Under the pieces are notes generated by a model. That model did not search any database. It saw only the letters and a list, made by a program, of their open reading frames with translations, and was not told where the DNA came from. The position numbers were made by a program, and so were the translations under genes. Of a stretch of 51,629 nt of DNA, positions 16,149 to 24,222 are shown piece by piece (the stretch's first letter is position 1; every line of letters starts with the position of its first letter). This DNA is from Anaerolineae bacterium (GTDB lineage: Bacteria > Chloroflexota > Anaerolineae > Aggregatilineales > Phototrophicaceae): NCBI GenBank assembly GCA_022825675.1, contig JAJDWK010000029.1, forward strand, positions 1 through 51,629, read 5' to 3'.

Positions 16149-17081
16149 ATGGCAGCCGCCACCCTCAACAAAGCCAAGCGCCGCAAAAAATCCAACTTCG
16201 GGCAGGATAACCTGGTCGGCTACCTGTTTATTGGTCCCTGGCTCGCCGCGTTTTTGCTCTTCACTTTCATCCCGATTTCGGTTTCGCTGCTGCTGTCCTT
16301 CACCGATTACAATGTGCTCGCCAACAGCGGCGAGTTCATCGGCTTGGACAATTTCCAGCGCATGTTCTTCGAAGACCGGCGCTACTGGCGCTCGGTGAAC
16401 GCGACGCTGAAATATGTCGTCTTTTCGGTGCCGCTGCGGCTGGTCTTCGCGCTGGGCGTTGCCATGCTGCTCAACAGCTATCGCCGCGGCGTCGGCGTCT
16501 ATCGCGCCGCCTTTTACGCGCCGTCCATCATCGGCGGCAGCATCGCCGTCGCCGTCATGTGGCGCGAGATTTTTGGCAACGATGGCTTGGTCAATTTCGC
16601 GCTGAACCTGCTGGGCATCGACGGTCCCAATTGGCTGGGCAGGCCCGAAACCGCCATCTGGACGCTTATCATCTTGGCGGCTTGGCAATTCGGCTCGCCC
16701 ATGCTGATATTCCTGGCGGGCTTGAAGAATATCCCCAAGCATCTCTACGAATCAGCGGAGATTGACGGCGCCAACGCCTGGCAGCGTTTCCTGCGCATCA
16801 CCCTGCCGATGCTGACGCCCATCATCTTCTTCAACTTGATTATGCAGCTCATCTCCGGCTTTATGGTCTTCACGCAGGCTTTCATCGTAACCCAGGGCAA
16901 ACCACTGGATACCACCCTCTTTTATGCGCTGTATGTCTACCGCCGCGCCTTTGAACAGAACGAGATGGGCTATGCCTCGGCGATGGCATGGGTCATGCTG
17001 ATGGTCATCGCCCTGTTGACGGCGCTGGTCTTCCGCTCGTCCAGCTATTGGGTGCATTATGAAGCGGGGGACGGCAGCTGA
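16149..17081 (+). CDS. CUT1 sugar ABC transporter permease (MalF/UgpA-like)
   Basis: The 310-residue protein has six predicted membrane segments after a basic N-terminus (KAKRRKKSNFGQDN), starting with LVGYLFIGPWLAAFLLFTFI. The cytoplasmic EAA loop reads SAEIDGANAWQRFLRITLPM, which docks the ATPase. It pairs with the permease whose ATG overlaps this stop codon as TGATG at 17079-17083. Confidence 0.92.
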   Translation: MAAATLNKAKRRKKSNFGQDNLVGYLFIGPWLAAFLLFTFIPISVSLLLSFTDYNVLANSGEFIGLDNFQRMFFEDRRYWRSVNATLKYVVFSVPLRLVFALGVAMLLNSYRRGVGVYRAAFYAPSIIGGSIAVAVMWREIFGNDGLVNFALNLLGIDGPNWLGRPETAIWTLIILAAWQFGSPMLIFLAGLKNIPKHLYESAEIDGANAWQRFLRITLPMLTPIIFFNLIMQLISGFMVFTQAFIVTQGKPLDTTLFYALYVYRRAFEQNEMGYASAMAWVMLMVIALLTALVFRSSSYWVHYEAGDGS

Positions 17082-17968
17082 TGGCGCAGCGGGGAGCCAA
17101 TCCGTCAGCGCGCCCGCCCCTGCCCTGGCATCAGCGCAAGCCGCTGCGGGCGCTGGTCTATCACGGCTTTGTTGGCCTCTTCGCCCTGCTGATGCTCTAC
17201 CCGATACTGTGGCTGGTCGGCAGTTCTTTTAAGCCGCCCGACGAAATCTGGACCAACCAGACAGCGATATTGCCGCAAGAGTTCTATCCGCAGAATTATC
17301 CCAACGGCTGGGCGGGTTTCGGCGGCATCAGCTTCACCACCTTTTATCGCAACTCGCTGTTCTATGCCACTGTCGGCACCCTGCTCAGCGTCAGCGCTTC
17401 CGCCGTTGTCGCTTATGGCTTCGCGCGGCTGCGCTTCCGCGGGCGGCGCTTTTGGTTCGCCATCATGCTGGTTACTTTGATGCTGCCCACGCAGGTGCAG
17501 ATTATCCCGCAATACATCGTGTTTAAGCAATTGGGCTGGCTGAATACATTTTACCCGCTTCTGTTGCCGCGCATCGGCGGCTCCGCATTTTTTATCTTCA
17601 TGATTATCCAGTTCATCCGCAGCATCCCGCGGGACCTGGACGAAGCCGCCATGATTGATGGCGCCAGCAAAATCGGCATCTTCCGCCTCGTCATCCTGCC
17701 GCAGCTCACGCCCGCTATCATCACCGCCGCTATCTTCTCCTTCTATTGGACCTGGGACGAATTCCTCGTCCCCTTAATCTACCTTAATAGCCCTGAGCTG
17801 TATTTGGTGTCTTTGGCGCTGCGCACCTTCTCGGACCCATCGGGCCAAACCGACTGGGGCGCGATATTTGCGATGTCCGCGCTTTCTTTGCTGCCGGTCT
17901 TTGTCATCTTCATCGCCTTCCAGCGCTACCTGGTCGAGGGCATTTCCACCACCGGCTTAAAAGGCTAG
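17081..17968 (+). CDS. CUT1 sugar ABC transporter permease (MalG/UgpE-like)
   Basis: The 295-residue second permease has six predicted membrane segments, the family opening ALLMLYPILWLVGSSFKPPD, and the EAA loop DEAAMIDGASKIGIFRLVIL followed by PQLTPAI. It is translationally coupled to the preceding permease. A DUF624-like membrane protein follows 20 bases downstream and is probably part of the same transcript. Confidence 0.92.
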   Translation: MAQRGANPSARPPLPWHQRKPLRALVYHGFVGLFALLMLYPILWLVGSSFKPPDEIWTNQTAILPQEFYPQNYPNGWAGFGGISFTTFYRNSLFYATVGTLLSVSASAVVAYGFARLRFRGRRFWFAIMLVTLMLPTQVQIIPQYIVFKQLGWLNTFYPLLLPRIGGSAFFIFMIIQFIRSIPRDLDEAAMIDGASKIGIFRLVILPQLTPAIITAAIFSFYWTWDEFLVPLIYLNSPELYLVSLALRTFSDPSGQTDWGAIFAMSALSLLPVFVIFIAFQRYLVEGISTTGLKG

Positions 17969-17988
17969 CCGCCCCCGCGTGATGCCCG

Positions 17989-18633
17989 ATGAACCGGCTG
18001 CAAACTAGCGGATTCTACGCCAGCATCGAGCGCATCAGCGGCTTTTTGCTCGCCAATTTGCTCAGCGCCTGCCTGCTGATGAGCCTGCTGGGCGCGCCCC
18101 TGGCGCTTGTGAGCCTCTTCGCCTACATGAACGACTTGGCGTGGGGGCGCTCGCCCGAGTTTTTCGGCGTCTATTTTGGCGCCATGCGCCGCCATTGGCG
18201 CGCCGCCCTCGGCTTGGGGCTGCTGGATTGCGCGGGCTTCGCGCTTATCGCCATCAACCTCAGCATCTTCCCGCTGATGCGCTTGCAGGATTACCTGACA
18301 ATGCTGTCGCTGGCGCTGACGGTCAGCTTTGGCGCGCTCTTGCTGCTGACCAATATCTACGCCTGGGCTTTGCTGCCGCTGCTGGGCTTGCCTTTGCGCG
18401 CCACCCTCAAGCTCAGCCTGCTGCTGACATTCAGCCGCCCGCTGCACAGCCTGTTGCTTGCGGTGGCGGCGCTGCTGCCGCTGCTTATCAGCCTGGCGCT
18501 GCCCATCGCCTTCCTGCTCATATTTTCGCTGTCGCTCTCCGCCTATATCGCCACGCGCGGTGTTGCCTGGGCGCTGCGCCGGCATTTCCCCCGCGAGCAA
18601 TTGGCGGAGCTGCTGTCAGAGCCGCGGGCTTAG
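17989..18633 (+). CDS. DUF624/YesL-like membrane protein
   Basis: A 214-residue protein with about five hydrophobic segments. The N-terminal part (FYASIERISGFLLANLLSAC, then GAPLALVSLFAYMNDLAWG) and the central SPEFFGVYFGAMRRHWRAAL resemble the DUF624/YesL family, which is regularly encoded beside CUT1 sugar transporters, as here. Its biochemical role is not established. Assignment is by motif resemblance and context. Confidence 0.65.
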   Translation: MNRLQTSGFYASIERISGFLLANLLSACLLMSLLGAPLALVSLFAYMNDLAWGRSPEFFGVYFGAMRRHWRAALGLGLLDCAGFALIAINLSIFPLMRLQDYLTMLSLALTVSFGALLLLTNIYAWALLPLLGLPLRATLKLSLLLTFSRPLHSLLLAVAALLPLLISLALPIAFLLIFSLSLSAYIATRGVAWALRRHFPREQLAELLSEPRA

Positions 18634-18682
18634 CGGGGGGATGTTTGTGGCGAGATTTTTGAGGCGAAAAATACACATGCGA

Positions 18683-18711
18683 TTAGACAGCGCCCGCCCG
18701 ATGTGTTAGAT
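18683..18711 (+). promoter_or_regulatory. Candidate promoter giving a leaderless dehydratase mRNA
   Basis: TTAGAC (18683-18688) and TTAGAT (18706-18711) are spaced by 17 bases. The ATG at 18719 lies 8 bases past the -10 box, at the expected transcription start, and has no Shine-Dalgarno site, so the message may be leaderless. Confidence 0.4.
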
Positions 18712-18718
18712 TTGCCGC

Positions 18719-20962
18719 ATGACTTCGACATTACGCTCCAAGCGCTTTGACCTGCTGGCGCAGCGCGATATCAACAAAGAGACCTTCGTCGAGCCCTGGG
18801 CGCAGGCGGGTTTGATTGTCGCCGACAGCCCCGCCGACCCTCAGCCCAGCCTGACGCTGCGCGCGGGCGCAGTCATCGAGATGGATGGCTGCCCCCAAGC
18901 TGAATTTGACGCCATCGACCGCTTCATCGCCAGCCACGCCCTCGATCTCACGCTGGCGGAAGAGGCGATGGCGCTGCCCTCGGCGCAATACGCGCGCATG
19001 CTCGCCGATATCAATGTGCCGCGCGCCGCAATCGCCCGCCTCATCGCCGGCTGCACCCCCGCCAAAGTTTGCGACATCCTGCGCGGCATGAATGTGCTGG
19101 AGATGATGATGGCGCTGGCGAAAATGCGCGTGCGCCGCCAGCCCGCCAACCAAGCCCATGTTACCAACTGGCGCGAGCATCCGGCGCTGCTGGCGGCGGA
19201 CGCGGCGGAAGCGGCGCGGCGCGGCTTCGCCGAAGTCGAGACGACCGTGCGCGTGGCGCGCTTCGCCCCCTTCAACGCCCTCGCTATCCTGGTCGGCACC
19301 CAGAGCGGGCGCGGCGGCGTGCTCACCCAATGCTCGGTGGAAGAGGCGCTGGGCTTGCGCCTGGCGATGAAAGGGCTGACCAGCTATGCCGAGACGCTTT
19401 CGGTCTATGGCAGCGAGCAATCCTTCGTCGATGGCGATGACAGCCCTTGGTCCAAAGCCTTTCTCGCTTCCGCCTATGCCTCCCGCGGCGTGAAAATCCG
19501 CTTCACATCCGGCACTGGCTCCGAAGCGCTGATGGGCGCGGCGGAGGGCAAATCCATGCTCTATCTGGAAGCGCGCTGCCTGCTGGTGGTCAAAGGCGCG
19601 GGCAGCCAAGGCGTGCAAAACGGCTCCATCTCCTGCATCGCATTGCCCGAGGCTTTGCCCGGTGGCGTGCGCGCGGTCTTGGCGGAGAACCTGCTGGCGG
19701 CGATGCTGGGTCTGGAAGTCGCCGCTGGCAACGACGCGCTCGCCTCCCATTCCAGCATCCGCAAGACCGCCAAGCTCATGCTGCAATTCATCCCCGGCGC
19801 GGATTTTATCTTCAGCGGCTACAGCGCCATCCCCAAGCGTGATAACCTCTTCGGCGGCGGCAACTTCGACGCCGAAGATTTTGACGATTACAATGTGCTG
19901 CAGCGGGATATGCAAATTGACGGCGGCGTCCGCCCCATCAGCGAAGACGAAGCGCTGCGTTGCCGCCACAAAGCCGCCCGCGCCCTGCAAGCGGTCTATC
20001 AAGAGCTGGGGCTGCCGCCCATCAGCGATGCGGAGGTGGAAGCCGCCACCAGCGCCCACAGCAGCGATGATATGCCTGAGCGCGATATCCTGCCTGACCT
20101 GGAAGCCGCCGACAAGTTCATGGCGAGCGAGCGGGATTTTGTCGCCGTCATCCGCGCCCTGCAGCAAGCTGATTTCCCCGATGTGGCGGCTAATATCCTT
20201 GAGATGGGGCGGCAGCGCATCGCCGCCGATTACCTGCAGCCCGCCGCCATCTTCGATGCCGATTTCTCTGTGCGCAGCGCCATCAACGACGCCAATGACT
20301 ATGCCGGTCCCGGCAGCGGCTACCGCCTGGAAGGCGAGCGCTGGCGGGAAATCTGCGCCATCCCGCAGGCGCAAGCGCCCGAAGGCTTCATCGAGCCGCA
20401 CCGGGCGCCGCCGCTTTCGCGCCTGGCGGCGCTGGGACCAGCCGCCAAAGGCAGCGGACGGGAAGTTGTGCTGGCGCTTGGTCCCGCCTTTGGGCGCAGC
20501 CTCGGCTTCACCATCGGCGGTTTGGGGCACGAAGATGTGCTGAAAGCGATTTTGAGCGGCATCGCCGCCGAAGGGCTGGCGGCGCGCATCGCGCGCGTCT
20601 ATCACAGCGCGGACTGCGCCGCCATCGGCTATGTCGCCGCCCGCCTCAGCGGCAGTGGCATCGGCATCGGCTTGCAATCACGCGGCACCGCCGTCATCCA
20701 TCAGCGGGACCTGGCGCCGCTCAATAACCTTGAGCTTTTCCCGCAATCGCCCAGCCTGACCCTGGAAAATTATCGGCACATCGGCGTCAACGCCGCCCGC
20801 TATGCCCGGGGGCGGGCGACCGTGCCCGTCGCGGTCACGATTGATAATGGCGCGCGCCTGCGCCTCATCGTCAAGACGGCGCTGCTGCATCGGCACGAGA
20901 CCGAGGCGATCGAGCCCGATACACCGCCGCAAGAACTGCGCTTTGATTGGGAGCCGGCATGA
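18719..20962 (+). CDS. Coenzyme-B12 diol/glycerol dehydratase, fused large and medium subunits
   Basis: Residues 1 to about 554 align with the large (alpha) subunit PduC/DhaB: RSKRFDLLAQRDINKETFVE start, QAHVTN, VETTVRVARFAPFNA, YAETLSVYGSE, FTSGTGSEALMG, DAEDFDDYNVLQRD and NDYAGPGSGYRLEGERW. His147, Glu174, Glu225 and Asp339 fall where the catalytic and substrate-binding residues of the Klebsiella enzyme lie, all shifted by four. After a short linker, residues about 580-747 match the medium subunit: REVVLALGPAFGRS, ARLSGSGIGIGLQSRGTAVI, PLNNLELFPQSPSLTLENYR. In the well-studied enzymes these are separate chains. The N-terminal extension that targets PduD to microcompartments is missing, and no shell proteins are nearby. 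The enzyme turns 1,2-propanediol or glycerol into an aldehyde. No reactivase is in the window. Confidence 0.93.
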   Translation: MTSTLRSKRFDLLAQRDINKETFVEPWAQAGLIVADSPADPQPSLTLRAGAVIEMDGCPQAEFDAIDRFIASHALDLTLAEEAMALPSAQYARMLADINVPRAAIARLIAGCTPAKVCDILRGMNVLEMMMALAKMRVRRQPANQAHVTNWREHPALLAADAAEAARRGFAEVETTVRVARFAPFNALAILVGTQSGRGGVLTQCSVEEALGLRLAMKGLTSYAETLSVYGSEQSFVDGDDSPWSKAFLASAYASRGVKIRFTSGTGSEALMGAAEGKSMLYLEARCLLVVKGAGSQGVQNGSISCIALPEALPGGVRAVLAENLLAAMLGLEVAAGNDALASHSSIRKTAKLMLQFIPGADFIFSGYSAIPKRDNLFGGGNFDAEDFDDYNVLQRDMQIDGGVRPISEDEALRCRHKAARALQAVYQELGLPPISDAEVEAATSAHSSDDMPERDILPDLEAADKFMASERDFVAVIRALQQADFPDVAANILEMGRQRIAADYLQPAAIFDADFSVRSAINDANDYAGPGSGYRLEGERWREICAIPQAQAPEGFIEPHRAPPLSRLAALGPAAKGSGREVVLALGPAFGRSLGFTIGGLGHEDVLKAILSGIAAEGLAARIARVYHSADCAAIGYVAARLSGSGIGIGLQSRGTAVIHQRDLAPLNNLELFPQSPSLTLENYRHIGVNAARYARGRATVPVAVTIDNGARLRLIVKTALLHRHETEAIEPDTPPQELRFDWEPA

Positions 20963-21366
20963 CAAGCGCTGCCGAAAGCGCCTATCCACTGCGGGAAAGC
21001 GCCGACCTGCATGCTCACAGCGGCGCTCCCCTGGGTGATATCACGGCGGCGGCGCTGGCGGCGGGGCAAATCAGCGGTGATGACCTGCGCGTTCATGCCG
21101 ATACCCTGCGCCAGCAAGCCGCCATCGCCGACGCAAATGGCTACCCGCAGCTGGCGCAAAATCTGCGGCGCGCGGCGGAGCTGACCGATGTGCCCGATGA
21201 TGAGCTGCTGCGCGTCTATGAAATGCTGCGCCCCCAGCGCGCCAGCTATGACGAGCTGCTGCGGCTGGCGGACTACCTGGAGCGGCAGTATGGCGCGGCG
21301 CGCAATGCCGCTTTCATCCGCGATGCCGCCAGCGCCTACCGCGCGCGCAAGCTGCTGCGCCGCTGA
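20959..21366 (+). CDS. pduE: Diol/glycerol dehydratase small subunit
   Basis: The 135-residue protein matches PduE/DhaE: YPLRESADLHAHSGAPLGDI at the start, LRVHADTLRQQAAIADANGY, NLRRAAELTDVPDDELLRVY, then the LRP-RASYDELL and NAAFIRDAA blocks. ATG 20959 overlaps the stop of the fused large/medium gene (ATGA), so the subunits are made in step; the in-frame start at 20947 would run into the upstream gene. Together the two genes encode a complete three-part dehydratase from two polypeptides. Confidence 0.92.
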   Translation: MTSAAESAYPLRESADLHAHSGAPLGDITAAALAAGQISGDDLRVHADTLRQQAAIADANGYPQLAQNLRRAAELTDVPDDELLRVYEMLRPQRASYDELLRLADYLERQYGAARNAAFIRDAASAYRARKLLRR

Positions 21367-21470
21367 AATCTAACCTGTGCCACATTGCAGGCTGATGCGG
21401 TTTCGGTATTTCCCCTGCGGGTATATTCTAAACCGTGTGTATATCTTTCGTTCAGAATGGGAGCGTGATA

Positions 21471-22841
21471 ATGCTTGTATCTCTGCGCCATGTAGCCCTA
21501 TTGCTGCTTTTCTGCTGCGCATCCGTGCCGATGTGGGCGCAAAATTCCGTGAGCGGCGTCTTGGCAAAGCAGGCGGGTGCCTTGGAAGGCTATACATTCA
21601 TTGCGCCGAACATCAACACCAAGGCTTATGCCATAGACAATCACGGACGGGTGATTCAAGAGTGGGATGTTGGCACGCGCACTCGCGAAATTCATCTGCT
21701 GGAAAGCGGCAATGTTGTCATCGTCAAAGCGCCTCGGGAGCCGTTGGATACATCGCTCATCGGCTTGGGCTATCCTCCTGACGGCTCAGTTGCCGAATAC
21801 ACATGGGAAGGCGAATTGCTGTGGGAATACACATTTGACGACCGAAAGAGACGGCATCATCATGGCATCGACATCCTGCCGAATGGCAATATCTTGGCGC
21901 TCGTATGGGACTATCATCGCCTTGATGATGCGGCTGCCAGAGGCTTGCGCCCCGATATCATCGCGAGCAGTTTCGAGGAAAGTAACCATTTCCTGCCCGA
22001 TTCTGTTTTGGAAATCAACCCAGCCAGCGGCGAAACCGTCTGGGAATGGCGAGCATGGGACCATCTTGTGCAGAATACCGACGCCGACATGCCCAACTTC
22101 GGCGATCCTTCTGCCCAGCCGCAACGGCTGGACATCAACTATGAGCCATATTTTCTCAAAGGCATCCCGCTGGACTTTAGCGCTGGTCCCGAGGACTGGA
22201 TGCATTCCAACGCGGTCAATTACAACCCCGCGCTCGACCAAATCGTTATCAGCGTACTGCGCTTCGATGAATTCTGGATCTTTGACCACAGTCACAACAC
22301 GGAAACTACCGCCGGTCCCGCCGGCGATTTGCTCTATCGCTGGGGCAACCCGTTCGCCTATGGGCAAGGCGACATGGCTGACGACAGAATGCTCCACCAG
22401 CAGCACGATGCGCAATGGATTGACGCGGGGCTGCCGGGCGCCGGCAATATCCTGATATACAACAACCGCAACAATGTCCTGCGCGAAGATGAAGTAGCGG
22501 ACGATGAATACTCGTCAGTCCTCGAAGTGAGGCTGCCGCTGCGTGAAGACGGCAGCTACGATTGGGCTGCCGATGCCGAAGTTGTATGGCAATATGACAA
22601 GGGCTTCTATTCCAGAATCATCTCTGGCGTTCAGCGGCTGCCCAATGGCAACACGCTCATCACCGAAGGCACTTCCGGTCGTCTAATCGAAGTTACGGCG
22701 GCGGGTGAGGTCGTATGGGAGTTCATCAGCCCCATCAATGAAGAAAACAGGTATCTCTTCCGCGCGCGCAAATACGCGGCGGACCACCCTGGTTTTGTCG
22801 GCAAAGAGCTTAGACCAGGTCCTATGCTTGGCGCAAGCTGA
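21471..22841 (+). CDS. Secreted arylsulfotransferase (ASST)-like beta-propeller protein
   Basis: The 456-residue protein has a signal peptide (MLVSLRHVALLLLFCC... cleaved near MWAQ). Repeated blades resemble the arylsulfotransferase family: RVIQEWDVGTRTREIHLLES, the His-rich HHHGIDILPNGNILALVWDY, HSNAVNYNPALDQIVISVL and the ending SGVQRLPNGNTLITEGTSG followed by GEVVWEF. Families of this fold transfer sulfate between phenols or act in related surface chemistry; many members are uncharacterised. ATG 21471 has GGGAG seven bases upstream and starts the signal peptide; an upstream frame start at 21435 does not. Lower GC and looser codon choice than its neighbours are noticeable. A sulfatase lies at the right edge of the window. 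Confidence 0.8.
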   Translation: MLVSLRHVALLLLFCCASVPMWAQNSVSGVLAKQAGALEGYTFIAPNINTKAYAIDNHGRVIQEWDVGTRTREIHLLESGNVVIVKAPREPLDTSLIGLGYPPDGSVAEYTWEGELLWEYTFDDRKRRHHHGIDILPNGNILALVWDYHRLDDAAARGLRPDIIASSFEESNHFLPDSVLEINPASGETVWEWRAWDHLVQNTDADMPNFGDPSAQPQRLDINYEPYFLKGIPLDFSAGPEDWMHSNAVNYNPALDQIVISVLRFDEFWIFDHSHNTETTAGPAGDLLYRWGNPFAYGQGDMADDRMLHQQHDAQWIDAGLPGAGNILIYNNRNNVLREDEVADDEYSSVLEVRLPLREDGSYDWAADAEVVWQYDKGFYSRIISGVQRLPNGNTLITEGTSGRLIEVTAAGEVVWEFISPINEENRYLFRARKYAADHPGFVGKELRPGPMLGAS

Positions 22842-22866
22842 ACACATACTCGAAAGCGAAGCTGTT

Positions 22867-24147
22867 ATGTCCGAAGCCAATCTTGAAGCGAATATCAATC
22901 GCCATTCCCGCCCCTCCGCCCTGCGCATCACCGACATGCGCATCGTCAACCTCAAGGCGCTGCCCTATGATGTAACCCTGCTGCGGCTTGATACCAACCA
23001 GGGCATCAGCGGCTATGGCGAAGTGCGCGATGGCGCCAGCCCCACCTATGCGCTGCTGCTCAAATCCCGCCTGATTGGCGAGAACCCTTGCAATATCGAC
23101 AAAATCTTCCGCAAAATCAAGCAATTCGGCTTCCATGGGCGGCAGGGTGGCGGCGTCTGCGGCATTGAAATGGCGCTCTTTGACCTCGCCGGCAAAGCCT
23201 ATGGCTTGCCCGCTTATCAGCTTGCTGGCGGCAAGTTCCGCGACAAAGTCCTGATATATGCCGATACCGACACGGTCGCGGACGGGCGCGCCATGGGCGA
23301 GCGGCTCAAGCGGCGCATGGAGCAGGGCTTCAAATTCTTGAAGATGGACATCGGCATCGGCTTGCTCAAGGGCGTGCCGGGCGCGGTTTCCGCGCCGCCA
23401 GGCGCGCTGGCAAGCCGCGATGTCATGCACCCCTTCACCGGCATCCAACTGACCGACCTCGGCGTCGAGGCGCTGGTGGAGTATACGCGCCAGGTCCGCG
23501 AGATTATCGGCTACGAAATCCCGCTGGCTGCCGACCATTTCGGGCATATCAATGTCGAATCCTGCATCCGCCTGGGGCAGGCGCTTGACCGCTTCAGCCT
23601 CGCCTGGTACGAAGATATGATTCCCTGGCAATTCACCGACCAGTGGCTGCGCCTCAAACAATCGGTGCTGAGCCCCGTCTGCACCGGCGAGGACATCTAC
23701 CTCAAAGAGGGCTTTCTGCCGCTGCTGGAAGCGGGAGCCGTCTCGGTAATTCACCCCGATTTGGCGACATCGGGCGGCATCATGGAGACCAAAAAAATCG
23801 GCGACCTGGCGCAGGACTACGGCGTGCCGATGGCGATGCACATGGCAGGCTCGCCGATTTCTTTCCTCGCCAATATCCACTGCGCCGCCGCCACCGAAAA
23901 TTTCTATGTGCTGGAGAACCATTCGGTGGATTTGCCCTGGTGGCAAGACCTCATCGACGGCATCAACAAGCCGCTGGTGGTTGATGGCTATGCCGCCGTG
24001 CCCGAGGCGCCCGGCTTGGGCTTCGGCGAGCTTGACGAAGCCGCCATCCGCGAGCGCATGGACGAGCGCCCGGGGCGCGCTGCCGGCTACTTCGCGCCCA
24101 GCGACAGTTGGGATGACGAATGGTCCCGCGATCATCTGTGGAGTTAG
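22867..24147 (+). CDS. Mandelate racemase/muconate lactonizing enzyme family (enolase superfamily) acid-sugar dehydratase
   Basis: This 426-residue protein has an N-terminal capping domain and a (beta/alpha)7-beta barrel. Visible barrel residues are FLKMDIG (Lys159, Asp161) at the second strand and metal ligands Asp223 (AADHFGH), Glu249 (WYED) and Glu275 (TGEDIY). A His-Asp dyad is formed by Asp298 (IHPDLATSGGI) and His325 (AMHMAGSP). The pattern supports proton abstraction from a sugar acid followed by loss of water. The substrate is not determinable from sequence. ATG 22867 is used rather than the frame start at 22705, which would overlap the preceding gene. A glucarate-dehydratase-like gene and a DapA-family lyase follow. 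Confidence 0.87.
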   Translation: MSEANLEANINRHSRPSALRITDMRIVNLKALPYDVTLLRLDTNQGISGYGEVRDGASPTYALLLKSRLIGENPCNIDKIFRKIKQFGFHGRQGGGVCGIEMALFDLAGKAYGLPAYQLAGGKFRDKVLIYADTDTVADGRAMGERLKRRMEQGFKFLKMDIGIGLLKGVPGAVSAPPGALASRDVMHPFTGIQLTDLGVEALVEYTRQVREIIGYEIPLAADHFGHINVESCIRLGQALDRFSLAWYEDMIPWQFTDQWLRLKQSVLSPVCTGEDIYLKEGFLPLLEAGAVSVIHPDLATSGGIMETKKIGDLAQDYGVPMAMHMAGSPISFLANIHCAAATENFYVLENHSVDLPWWQDLIDGINKPLVVDGYAAVPEAPGLGFGELDEAAIRERMDERPGRAAGYFAPSDSWDDEWSRDHLWS

Positions 24148-24150
24148 CGA

Positions 24151-24188
24151 TACCACTTTGTGTCCTTTCTGTCTTTGTGGTAAACCTA
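24151..24188. repeat. CACAAAG-type array copy
   Basis: CCACTTTGTGTCC followed by TCTTTGTGGTAAACC is the reverse complement of the array seen at 7858-7888. It sits in the 75-base gap between two enolase-superfamily genes. Confidence 0.6.
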
Positions 24189-24222
24189 GCAACTACAATG
24201 CTCGCTATCCGGGAAGCAGCCT

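Noticed and set aside
18731..20677. 648-codon minus-strand ORF opposite the dehydratase
   Set aside because: Antisense shadow; the plus-strand product has all dehydratase motifs.
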